Source: CBDDFV01 sp965227335 (GTDB lineage Bacteria; Planctomycetota; Phycisphaerae; Phycisphaerales; SM1A02). From it: DNA of 64,000 nucleotides. Shown piece by piece: positions 1 to 10,100 of this stretch. The stretch covers positions 1,054,001 to 1,118,000 of the forward strand of contig CBDDFV010000001.1 in NCBI GenBank assembly GCA_965227335.1, given 5' to 3'. Numbering within the stretch: position 1 is the first letter of the stretch; every line of letters starts with the position of its first letter. A program made the translations under genes and the position numbers. The notes beneath the pieces were generated by a model that was given only the letters and a program-made list of their open reading frames with translations, did not search any database and was not told where the DNA came from.

Positions 1-800
1 CGGGCGTAGGCATCCTGAGTTCGCACGAGCATCTCCTGCCGTGCGAAGGGGTCGTACCGAGGGCGCTCGCGTGCAGCCAGTGTTGCTCGCCACAGTTGCT
101 CCCGTACACGCTCGTGCATGCGCGTAAGCCGCGTCCGCTGGCGGGTGTTCATCCGGTCCAGTCGGCGTCGGAGATCGTCGAGCGCGACGAGCGCGTCGGC
201 AGAGGTCAGGGAGGTTGCGCGCGCGGGGGCCACCTCGAACGTGACGTTCGTCAAGAGAATGCGGTTGACGAGTGCTGCATGCGAGGATGACGCCGGCCCT
301 TCGAATCGTGGTCCGCCGAGGCCGGCAAAGACCGCCGCTGCGGCCTCGCTCGGGTCGTCGAGCGGTACCGGAGCGCCCGCCATGGCGTTCAGAACGGATG
401 CGAATGTTGGCGTGGCCAACGCGGCGTTTGGCGCCGGTTCGGCGAGTCGATCCTCGAGATGCTCGGCGAGGCGCACCCGTTCCGGAGCAGCAAGGTCGAT
501 CGCAGCGTCTTTGAGCAGACCTTCGATCCGCGTCGCGGAGGGACGGGCCGCAGCAGCCATTGCGGCGGCGACATCGGCGGCGATCGCGTCAATGGACGGC
601 GTAGCGACGGATGCCGGCCGCAAGTTCGCAGCGACTGCTGCGCGGGCGGGCGGGATCATGTGGTATCGCCCGAACAGCAGCATGAGCAGCCAGTCCTGCC
701 CGGCATCAACCGCGGCGGGCGGCGTGTCGACAAGGGCCGAAGCGGGGGGCGCCGGGGGGGCGGCAAGCAAAGCAAACTGCAGAAGCAGATGTAGGTGCAT
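1..800 (-). CDS. Secreted protein of unknown function, C-terminus beyond left edge
   Basis: A minus-strand frame of 266 codons with no stop runs from an ATG at 800 off the left edge. The start is supported by a strong AAGGAG six bases upstream of the ATG. The N-terminus (MHLHLLLQFALLAAPP, then a Pro/Ala-rich stretch) looks like a signal peptide with cleavage near residue 22. The rest is Ala/Arg-rich and mostly helical, with an Arg-rich helix around residues 220-245 (DDLRRRLDRMNTRQR). I recognise no family. It is divergent from the two membrane-protein genes that start at 952, with about 150 bp between them, so shared regulation is possible. The frame is real-looking because of the ribosome-binding site, the signal peptide and the absence of stops over 800 bases. 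Function and true length cannot be read from this window. Confidence 0.75.
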   Translation of the reverse strand, partial: MHLHLLLQFALLAAPPAPPASALVDTPPAAVDAGQDWLLMLLFGRYHMIPPARAAVAANLRPASVATPSIDAIAADVAAAMAAAARPSATRIEGLLKDAAIDLAAPERVRLAEHLEDRLAEPAPNAALATPTFASVLNAMAGAPVPLDDPSEAAAAVFAGLGGPRFEGPASSSHAALVNRILLTNVTFEVAPARATSLTSADALVALDDLRRRLDRMNTRQRTRLTRMHERVREQLWRATLAARERPRYDPFARQEMLVRTQDAYA

Positions 801-951
801 GGCGAACTCCTTCGGGAAGGTCTCGGGCCATTGCAACTGGGATTGGCTCGCTTGCTCGCGGACAAGGACTTTGTGTTTTTCCGGGACTTGAGTGTCCGCG
901 CCGGCCTGCCGCATTCCGGCGGCTATGGAGCACTACCGAAAGGAGCCCCTG

Positions 952-1242
952 ATGCGTTTGGTTCAGACTGTGGTCGGTCTTCTGTACGCCGCGGTTGCAG
1001 GCGGCGCCGTCTATGCCTTGTTTCGGGTTGGTGCGCCGCTGACCGAGTGGCCCAGCCTTGCGATCTACGCCGTGTTCAGCGCGATGTTTGTCCTTGGCCT
1101 GGGCCTTGCCGCCTTGGCTGTCGCCGCGAGTCCCCGCGAGGCGGCAGTGGTTGTTCCATCGGTCCCGGCTGAGGTCGATCACGTCGAGCCTCTGTTTTCC
1201 GGGAAGTTCATCACGCTTTCGTACCGGAGGCCGCAGTCATGA
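952..1242 (+). CDS. Small two-helix membrane protein
   Basis: This 96-residue protein starts MRLVQTVVGLLYAAV. The start at 952 is chosen over an in-frame start 60 bases upstream because AAAGGAG lies just before it. Two hydrophobic helices, about residues 5-22 and 32-52, are followed by a short soluble tail of about 40 residues ending in SYRRPQS. Its stop overlaps the ATG of the next gene in an ATGA, so the two are translationally coupled and probably act together. No family was recognised. It may be an inner-membrane partner of the coiled-coil protein downstream. Confidence 0.75.
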   Translation: MRLVQTVVGLLYAAVAGGAVYALFRVGAPLTEWPSLAIYAVFSAMFVLGLGLAALAVAASPREAAVVVPSVPAEVDHVEPLFSGKFITLSYRRPQS

Positions 1243-3263
1243 AGAACCCACGAAAAGCACTGCGTTTCGCACTGCCTTTGCTGATCGCCGCCGTCATCGC
1301 CGAGCTGGCGGTTCTCGTGTTCGGGTTCATGTACGAGAGCGCCGTGACGCCGCGCGGTGTTCCGTCGCTGTTTGGCGTCGGCGCCTTCGGGTGGATCCTG
1401 TTAAGCACCGAGTCCATGAAGCTGCCGTTCGCCTGGTTCCTGGCCGCGCGTAGCCGCCGTGGCAAGATCCTCGGCACCGTGGTGGTTCTGCTGCCCCTTT
1501 GTGTTCTGACCTTTGAGCTAACCAAGGATGCGGCCCAGAATGAAGTGTCAGCGTCCCTGGCGCCGGTCGCCGAGGCCGAGCGAGAAATGGGACGGCTGAC
1601 TGCGAACAACACCACCCTGCGGTCGGAGATCGTCGCGGCAGAGCAGAATCGCGATCGCGCACGGTCGATCGCCGAGGAGAAACGGCAAGCGACGTCCCAG
1701 GCAATCATGGAGATCGAAGCGCGACGCGACGCCGACGTTCGTCGCGTAAGCGAGTTGATTGCGGCGATCGACGACGTCCGAGATCCGCTGGTCGACCAGC
1801 GGATCGCGGCCATTCGAGACGGCGCTGCGGCCCGGATCGCGACCATCAGTTCTGAACTGGCCGAGCTCGCTGCCGCCCGCGCTCGTCGGCTCGAAGAGCA
1901 CCGGGCGGGCGCCGCGGCAGCACGCGATGCCTGGGCGGCTGAGCGCGAAGCCTGGGAAATGGCGAACCAGTCTGCGCGAGAGGCGTGGCAAGCGCGGGTC
2001 GACGAAGCGGATCGGCAATTCCGCGAAGAGCGGGAGGCTTTCGAAGCCGAGCGTCGCCGTCTCGAGGGCCAGCTCGTGGAGCAGGATGAGTGGCTTGCTG
2101 CACAGGTGAAGATGCATAAGGACAACGACCGGCCCTTCTACAACCTGACCCAGAAAATCGCGGCTGACACTGCCACTGCCGATGCCAACAAGGCCCGCAT
2201 CCAGGATCAAATCACGAACCTGTCTCCGCCGGTGCGTCGTGAGATCAAGCAGCCGGCCCACACCGCGGCGCCGGCCCGGCCAGTGGAGCCGAACCTGGAC
2301 GTGAGTGATCTCGATGCTCGTCAGGCGGACGCTCAGGGCCGCCGTGAGCGTGTCGAAACGGAAGTCCAGACCGAGATTGCCGCGTTGATGGCGGCGGCTG
2401 ACGAGGCGGCGCGCCAGCGCCGTGCCAAAGCGACGGCGCGCCGGACCGAGCTTGTCCGGCAGCGTGATCGCGTCATGAAAGATGCCGACGACCGCATTCG
2501 TCGTCTCGAGGCGGATCTGGACGAGACGCTTGCCTCGCTCGGGGCCGCACTGTTTGCTCCGGTCCAGATGGCGGCCCGGGTCGATGCATCGGAACGCGAG
2601 ATCGCCGCGAATGAGAAGCGGGTGGCGGCACTCGCCGCGGATTCGGATGAGGCGCTTCGCAACACGCAGATCTGGCGCATCGCGGCGTTCCTCGGAGCCA
2701 TGATGCCCGACCGGACCGATCGAGAACGGATTGGCTTCGCGCAGAGCTACGTGGTTCCGGGCCTCGCGTTCCTCGCCGCGTGTCTCCCGGCTTTGCTGAT
2801 CGAGGTCGCGGCGTCGAGCCTCTGTCCTGCACCTTCGCGATCGATCTTCGCCGTGCGAAGTCTCAAGTCACGCTTGCGATCCGAGCAGCAGGAGGTCATT
2901 GCTCGCGCTCGAGCCGACGCCGAGCGACGAACGGCCGCTGCCAGCCGTGACGCGGAGATCGCTCGTTCGAAAGCAGCGGCGGCGGACGCGGCGGCGGGCC
3001 GCGCGTTGGCGGAGAACAAGTCGCTTCAGCACACGCTCGCGGCTCAACGAGAGCGGACGCTGCAGGTCGAGGTGACCGCAGCCCAGCAGGTCTTGAATCA
3101 TCAGTTGGCGAGTGAGGCTGAGATCGTCATCGCGCGCGGCCAGCAAGCTACCGCCGAGGGCCGCGCGGCAGCGATCGAACGCCGCCACGCCCGCTTGAGC
3201 ACCAAGTTCGATCGGCAGCGGCGACGATACCGCTCGGCGGCACGATTCGTGCACCGCCTCTAG
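1239..3263 (+). CDS. Membrane-anchored coiled-coil protein, unknown function
   Basis: This is a 674-residue protein. The N-terminal 90 residues hold about three hydrophobic helices (residues 9-30, 40-60 and 78-95). Residues 100-470 are almost pure charged coiled coil, rich in EAER, RRLE and AARAR patterns. A hydrophobic stretch near residues 495-530 (YVVPGLAFLAACLPALL) should cross the membrane again. Residues 540-660 form a second coiled coil ending in a basic tail (RQRRRYRSAARF). The topology suggests a structural or tethering protein, or a scaffold that spans compartments, but no known family was recognised. It overlaps the upstream gene by four bases. Similar architecture occurs in phage or plasmid accessory modules, but nothing else here supports that origin. 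Confidence 0.8.
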   Translation: MKNPRKALRFALPLLIAAVIAELAVLVFGFMYESAVTPRGVPSLFGVGAFGWILLSTESMKLPFAWFLAARSRRGKILGTVVVLLPLCVLTFELTKDAAQNEVSASLAPVAEAEREMGRLTANNTTLRSEIVAAEQNRDRARSIAEEKRQATSQAIMEIEARRDADVRRVSELIAAIDDVRDPLVDQRIAAIRDGAAARIATISSELAELAAARARRLEEHRAGAAAARDAWAAEREAWEMANQSAREAWQARVDEADRQFREEREAFEAERRRLEGQLVEQDEWLAAQVKMHKDNDRPFYNLTQKIAADTATADANKARIQDQITNLSPPVRREIKQPAHTAAPARPVEPNLDVSDLDARQADAQGRRERVETEVQTEIAALMAAADEAARQRRAKATARRTELVRQRDRVMKDADDRIRRLEADLDETLASLGAALFAPVQMAARVDASEREIAANEKRVAALAADSDEALRNTQIWRIAAFLGAMMPDRTDRERIGFAQSYVVPGLAFLAACLPALLIEVAASSLCPAPSRSIFAVRSLKSRLRSEQQEVIARARADAERRTAAASRDAEIARSKAAAADAAAGRALAENKSLQHTLAAQRERTLQVEVTAAQQVLNHQLASEAEIVIARGQQATAEGRAAAIERRHARLSTKFDRQRRRYRSAARFVHRL

Positions 3264-3293
3264 CAAGTGCCGATGTGACGGTCGTGACGATCT

Positions 3294-3350
3294 CTCACCC
3301 CCGCACACTCGCCTCGACCAGCGCGGCCACGCCGACACGAATCGCCTCGG
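3294..3350 (-). repeat. 57-bp direct repeat, copy A (recombinase-tail-like remnant)
   Basis: These 57 bases match 26805-26861 at 49 of 57 positions in the same orientation. Read on the minus strand, both copies encode a similar peptide end, EAIRVGVAALVEASVRG here and DAIRVGVAALVAARVPA there, and both stop at the same aligned place. Here the frame extends upstream with LEQIIAAWDGLP. Short frames of this style are frequent next to integrase genes or their scars in planctomycete genomes (recollection, not checked). I read this copy as a decayed remnant rather than a gene. Confidence 0.6.
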
Positions 3351-3478
3351 GGAGTCCGTCCCATGCCGCGATGATCTGCTCCAGGCGATGGTCGCTGTCC
3401 GTTGCGTTGTCTACTGCGGGTCGCGCGCCAGCGTTGGTCGTAAACTGCTGTCCTGAAATAGGGTTACGAGTCCTCGCC

Positions 3479-3525
<47 letters not shown>

Positions 3526-3531
3526 TTTCGA

Positions 3532-3554
3532 AAGCCCCTGCAATGCGGGGGCTT
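3532..3554 (+). terminator. Hairpin after the tRNA-like fragment
   Basis: AAGCCCC and GGGGCTT pair around a nine-base loop, seven bases after the tRNA-like 3' end, followed by ATCATTTGG. The position is that of a normal tRNA terminator, which supports the fragment coming from a once-complete tRNA transcription unit. The T tract is poor. Confidence 0.45.
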
Positions 3555-4143
3555 ATCATTTGGCCCGATCCGGAGGTCGGCGCAGTGTGATGCGTGCATG
3601 GGGTCTCGGCTGACGGCGCCGTGGAGCGCGGGCTCGCGCCGTTCGACGTGCTCCGACGCCCTTGATGCGCGTTGCGGTCCGCACATCCGCCAGGTGCGTT
3701 GTCCGGTGGCCATCGGGTCTCGACAATGTTCTTGTGTCTTCACTGACAGCCGAGGCGACGCCACGCTCCTCATGAATGCCGCGGCGGGTGGAGATCGTGC
3801 GGCCGCCGACGCGAGCGGGTGCCGATCGATGGCTGCCCCTCCAGAATGCTGCAACGCCCCGGCTATCACAGGCGGAGGATCGGCTTGGGAGGGCAGGCCA
3901 GTATGTGAAACGCACATGTCCCGGGCGGCGGCGAGCGACGAAGGTCGCGTCCGCCGGGGCCGCTCATTCGTTCACCGTTTTTTGGGGAGCCGCCGGCCAT
4001 TCCGATCCGCGTGTCTCGTAGTCCTCATTGAGAGAGGTGATCCACGCCACGGGGCCGTGGGGAGATCCTCCTATCCACTGACGGGAGGCGCGGTCGCCTC
4101 ATCCGCTTCACGAGCCGCCGGCAGCGCGGCGGAGGAGTCAGGC

Positions 4144-7100
4144 ATGGCGCGTGGATCACTCGGCGTTCTTCTTTCGGCGTGTGTCTTCGGCGTGGTCAGC
4201 GGACCGGCGGCGATGGCGGGTTCCTGTCCGGGGAGCGGGGATTGCTGCAGTGCCAATGGGACGCCGGGATGTGAGCAGGCCTTGTGCTGCAACATCATCT
4301 GCGCGGCCGACCCGTTTTGCTGTGACACCGAGTGGGATCAGATTTGTGCGGATGCCGCCCAGAAAGACTGTGGGATCTGCGAGAATTGCCCGGGGAGCGG
4401 CGACTGTTGTCAGGAGAACGGAACGCCGGGCTGCTTGAACGGTAGATGCTGTGTCGCGATCTGTGCGGTGGACCCGTTCTGCTGCGATACGGAATGGGAT
4501 AGTTTCTGCGTCGATGCGGCGGTCAAGGAGTCAGCGTGTGACTGTGGCCCCGCCGCTCTGCCTGACCTGCAGGCTGCCATCAGCGCTGATGGATCGGTGT
4601 GGGAGTGGGGCGATGATGTCACAGTTGACCTGACGATTTCGAACGAGGGCCAGGGGCCCGCAGATGCATCGCTCGCCCGCATCGTGCTGTCGTCCGATTT
4701 CATCATCGGCGACGGCGACGACGTCATCCTCGACACCGAGGCGGTTCCTGGCCTCGCCGTTGGCGCCGTGTGGACGAAGAATAATCATCTCGTGTCTCTG
4801 CCCAACGATCCGCCGTCCGGCTTTCCCGGAAGCGGAACCGTCTGGGTCGGATTGATTGCAGATGTCGGCCAGGATGTGCCCGAGTCAAACGAAAATAACA
4901 ACAATAGTCTCGGCGACCCGGTGGACATCACCGGGCCGATTCTGCTCCCGGACCTGCGCGCCACGATCACGGTCGACGAAACAACGGTGCAATGGGGCGA
5001 GGACGTTACGACGGACATCTTCATTGAGAACATCGGCGACGGCGATGCGAAGGGCTCCATTGCCAAGGTCGTGCTCTCGAGCGATTCGACAATCGGCGAT
5101 GGCGACGACTATCAGCTTGGTCTGTTGATCACGCAATCGACGCCGGCGGGACAGGGCTTCTTCTATGCGCCGCCGCCGTGGAGCCTGCCGCCTGATCCGC
5201 CGGCCGGCTTCCCGGGAAGCGGTACGGTGTGGGTCGGCGTTATTGCCGATCATAACGATCTGATTGTGGAGTCAGATGAGAACAACAACGACGATGCGGA
5301 TACCGTCAACATCACGGTGCTGCCCGGCTCGGCGACGGTGTCCGTGTTCGAGTTCGGACCGGGTCCGCTGGTCTCGACCACGGAGCTGAACTCACTCGAA
5401 CTGTGGCGATGGAACGGCAGCGACTGGGAGTACGAGGACAACATCTCGAATCCCACCAACCCGGATACGTTCGGCAATCTCGACCCGCTCGCGGAGTACC
5501 GGATTGACGCGTACGTCAACGACATGCGACTGAACGAAGACTGGCAGTTCACGGCGCAGGGCGATCTCGACGGCGACATCGTGGCTGAGGAGCCCGCGAC
5601 GTTTATCGTGAGCGTCGTCGACAGCGACGGCTTCCCGGTGATCGGGGCGGAGGTCGCCCTCGTCTCCCAGGAGGGAACCGTGTGGCGCAGCGGGACGACG
5701 ATTCTCACGGGTGAAGTGCTGTGGAGCGACGGAGAGTTCGAGGCGTCCGTGCAGGCGGCGCAACTGCCTGGCGAGACCTGGACCATCCAGGTGGCGGTTG
5801 ATGATGAGATCACATCGGACGGCCCGTACGCAGGCATGGAAGACGGTCAACTGGTCCAGGCGACAGTTGAGGTGAAAGGAACGCCGACGGTGGGGCCCAC
5901 GCTGACCGCCGCGACCATCCTTGGTTCGCCGCAGACGGTCGACCGCGATGGCGATGGCTACTCCTCACAGGTGGGCGTCGAGTGGACGACCAGCAATGAC
6001 GGCGCGTCAATCCCCGTCTACGCGCTCATCAGCGCGATTGATGACGATGACGTGGAGTTCGTCCTGGGCTCTGACACCTACGTGGCTCCAATGGGGACCA
6101 CGACCCGCGATTGGATCGTTAATGTCAGTGCGGATACGTCGTTCGAACGCGGCGAGTTCCACTTCCGCATCCGACTCTACGACCTGGCGACGGATGAACT
6201 GCTCGACACGATCGACCAGAGTGAGGCGCCGACGTTCGGGGACGTGGGTCTCGAGCCGGGCGGTGATGGCACGATGCTTCCGAATGGGAAGTGGACGATC
6301 ATCTGCCACGGACTCAGCAACACATCCTACGCCTCGCTCGTCGAGCCCGTAGCCGGCAACCCCGGCAGTGCGAACTGGATGTACCGACTCGGTGAAATGA
6401 TCGCACGTCAATCATCCCCCACAGGTGTGCTGTCCGCCTCGAACGTAGCGATTCACACGATGAATCATCAGACGTTCGCGATCGAGCCCTCGATCAACGG
6501 CGGAGTGAGTCCCGAACATCCAGAGTACCACCACGTTCTGCTATTCGATTGGGTTGGCGTGTCCAACTTCTACGATAAGTCGGACGTCAGCGGCTCTCTC
6601 CCCGATTGGGTGATTCCCTTTGTGCAGGATCCTCCGGCGGGTGTGACAGACGACGACGGTTATGCGGAGGGCGCTGCGGATGCACTGTACGCGCTCGTGC
6701 ATCGTCACGGAATTGAGTCAAGCGTGCACGCGTTCATCGGCTACAGCCGGGGCAGTGTTGTTGCATCTGAATTCGTTCAACGCATGATCCTGACCCCGGG
6801 GGCGGCCGCGCCAGCGCAGGTTATCAAGCTCGACCCCGAAGGAGGCCACTTCGGGGGGCTTCTCTATGAAGCGATAAGCGATTCTAAGTTCTTCGCATGG
6901 GATGGTGTCGACACCACGAACTACTGGCAGGTGAACCATCCCTTCCACATCGCCCCTTGCGATCAAAACTGTGGCCTTGAGGGGGAGGCGGTTCCCGGCG
7001 CCAGGAACTTTGAACTGGATTCGGCGGCGGAGGACCGCTGGTACGGCCATTCGCGCGCGTGGGAGTATCTGATCACGGGACACCCGCTCTCCTGCATCGA

Positions 7101-10100
7101 CGAGGATATCTGCTCGCCCTGGGAAGATGACGGATATACCAATCCGACCGGCCGCAGTGGCCTCTACGTCCAGAACGAGATACTGACAACGCAGGACACG
7201 CCGGACGAACCGAGTGGCGCAACCGGGGACCCGTGTGACGAAGATCCGCCTGCCCTCTTTGCCTCCGATGGTATCTCTGAGATCTTCAATGGCGATTTCG
7301 ATGGCCCATACGCTGGAAGCACCGCCGGCTGGTACTACCACGGCGGCACCGAGGCCAACCAATCCAATAGCGGGACGGTGGTCAACGGCAGACTCAAGCT
7401 CGATGCCGGTCAGGAGCGAACCCATAACTGGGCGTATGTCCCGGCCGCGGCCACCTCGCTCGTGTTCGATGTCATCGGCCAGACCGAAGTCCCCATGACG
7501 CTGCGTGTCTTCTGGTCGACCGATATGTCGACCGGGGCTGAGTTCTTCACCCAGAGCGGTCTCGGAAGCGGCGGCGTGACGTTCGAAGCGCCGCTCCCGC
7601 CGGGGATGGCCGGATCCGTTGTCCGCGTCCGCTTCGAGACCGATGCGACGCCGGGGGCCGGCAACCTGCAGATCGACAACATCACGTGGAGTGACGCACT
7701 GCCCTCCCCGTCCGTCGATCTGGTCGTCTCGCCATCTCTCATCAGCGTCACGCCGAAGAGCAACGTCGGTCTTGACGTGACCCTCCTCCGCACGAACTAC
7801 GATGGTCCCGTCGACCTCGACGTCGCCGGTCTCCCCGAAGGCGTCACAGCGCAGTTCACACCCGACATGCCCGACGGCGACACCGCAGAACTCGCGCTGA
7901 CGATCGCCGGCGATGCGGCGCCTGGAACGTACTTGGTCGACGTCACCGGCGTCGCCGATGGCGTCGAAATCACCAGCGCCCCGCTCACCCTCATCATCGA
8001 TGAGGTCCCGGACCTCACGCCGCCGACGCAGCAGTTCGCCGCGGGCGCTGTCGTCGAAGGGGCGGGTGATCAGACGGTCGTCATGACCTACACCGACAAT
8101 GTCGCGGTCTCCCTGCGCACCCTCGGCGGCGATGACCTCATCGTCAGCAAGGACGGGTGCTTCCAGACCCTCGCGCTTGACTCGGTCGTCCCGTTTGAAG
8201 ATGCGCCGGAACTCGTTGCGACGTACAGCTTCCTGCCCCCCGGCGGAACCTGGGATGCGGCTGACAACGGGACCTACACGGTCGAACTGCAGGCCGACGC
8301 GGTGACGGACGTGTCGGGGAACGCCATCCCCGGCGGCGTGGTCGGCTTCATCGAAGTCGACATCATCGACACGCCGGATGTCGAACTGGTCGCCCTCACC
8401 TTCACGCCCTCGACCGTCGAAGGCGGGACGACCACCACCGGCGAAGTGACCCTCTCCGCCCCCGCCCCGCGCGGCGGCGCGACGATTCTTCTTTCGACGC
8501 GCAACCCGGCCGTCGTCGTGCCGCCCACGCGCATCACCGTGCCTGAGGGCGACACCGACGCGTCGTTCACCGTCAACACCGCGCCAGTCGAGACGCCCGA
8601 CGTCGTCACCGTCTTCGCCGACTGGAACGGCGACCAGATTTCCGCCGACATTCTCGTCACGCCGACGATGAACCAACTGTTCGCGCTCGTCTTCACCCCG
8701 TCGACCGTCGAGGGCGGAACGTCCACCACCGGTGAAGTGACCCTGGCCGCCCCCGCCCCGCGCGGCGGCGCGTCGGTCCTTCTCTCGTCGAGCAACCCGG
8801 CCGTCGTCATGCCGCCCTCACAGGTGACCATCCCGGAAGGCGACGTCGAAAGCACGTTCACCGTGACCACTGCCTCCGTCGAAGCGCCCGAAGCCGTGAC
8901 CGTCTTCGCGGACTGGAACGGCGACCAGGTCTCCGCCGCGATCATCGTCAATCCGACGACCCCGCTTCCTGATTCGGGCTGGATCAACTCGCTCGGAGGC
9001 GTGTTCGGCGTCGCGGCGAACTGGGCCGAGGGACAGGTTCCCGGGCCGCAGGACACTGCACTCTTCGGACTCAATGCGATCTACACAGTGACCGCACAGA
9101 CGGATCACGACGCCGATCGCCTCCTCGTCACCAAGGGCGAACCGCGCCTCGATCTGGCGCCGCACGTCCTCACGCTGGGGCCAGGAAACTACGACCTTGA
9201 GGTGACCGCCCAGAGCGGCGACACCGCACGGCTGATCCTGGCGTCGGGCGAGATCGTGTCCGCGTCGCAGGGGTCGATCGCCGACACGGGCTCGACGACG
9301 GGCGAAATCGTGCTGACGGGAGCCGAAGCGGTGTGGCGGGTGCTCACAAACGGCACGAACGTCGGTCGGGAGGGGACCGGCTCCCTGCGCGTCGAAGACG
9401 GCGCCGCATGGATCGCCCCCGGCGTCACCATCGCCACCCATCCCGGCAGCCAGGGCGTCGTGACCGTCTCCGGGTCCGGCAGTTCATGGACGCAGGAGAC
9501 GTCGCAAGCCAACCGCATCGGTGCTCGCGGCCTCGGCCGACTTGAAGTGCTGGACGGCGGCCTCGCGCAGATGATGGGCGACACGACGCTCGGTACAGAA
9601 ACATCCGCGGCTGAGGGCGAAGTTCTCGTCAGCGGTTCGGGGTCAGCGCTGAGTTCGACTGGCCCGATCACCATCGGCGTCGCAGGCGTGGGGCGTATGG
9701 CGGTGACCAACGGCGGCGTCATCACTGCCCCGACGATCGACGTTTCGACCGGCGCCGCGAACATCCTGGCGGGCGACGGTGAGATCCAGGCGCAGATCAC
9801 CAGCGACGGCGTGATTTCGCCCGGATCCACCGAGGACGGCCTCGACGCGCACGGCGTCCTGACGCTGACCGGCGCTGTCGCCCTTGAGCCCGACAGCGTC
9901 GTGCGCATCGAACTGGCGGGGCCGGCGACGCACGACCGACTCGTCGTCAATGGAGACCTGAGCCTCGGCGGCGATCTGCAGATTGACCTGCTGGACGACT
10001 TCGTGCCGACCGCCGGCGATACGTTTGTGATCGTCGAGGCCGGGCTGCTGTCCGGGTCGTGGATGCTCGAAGCGCCGGCGTTGCCGGACGGACTTGTCTG

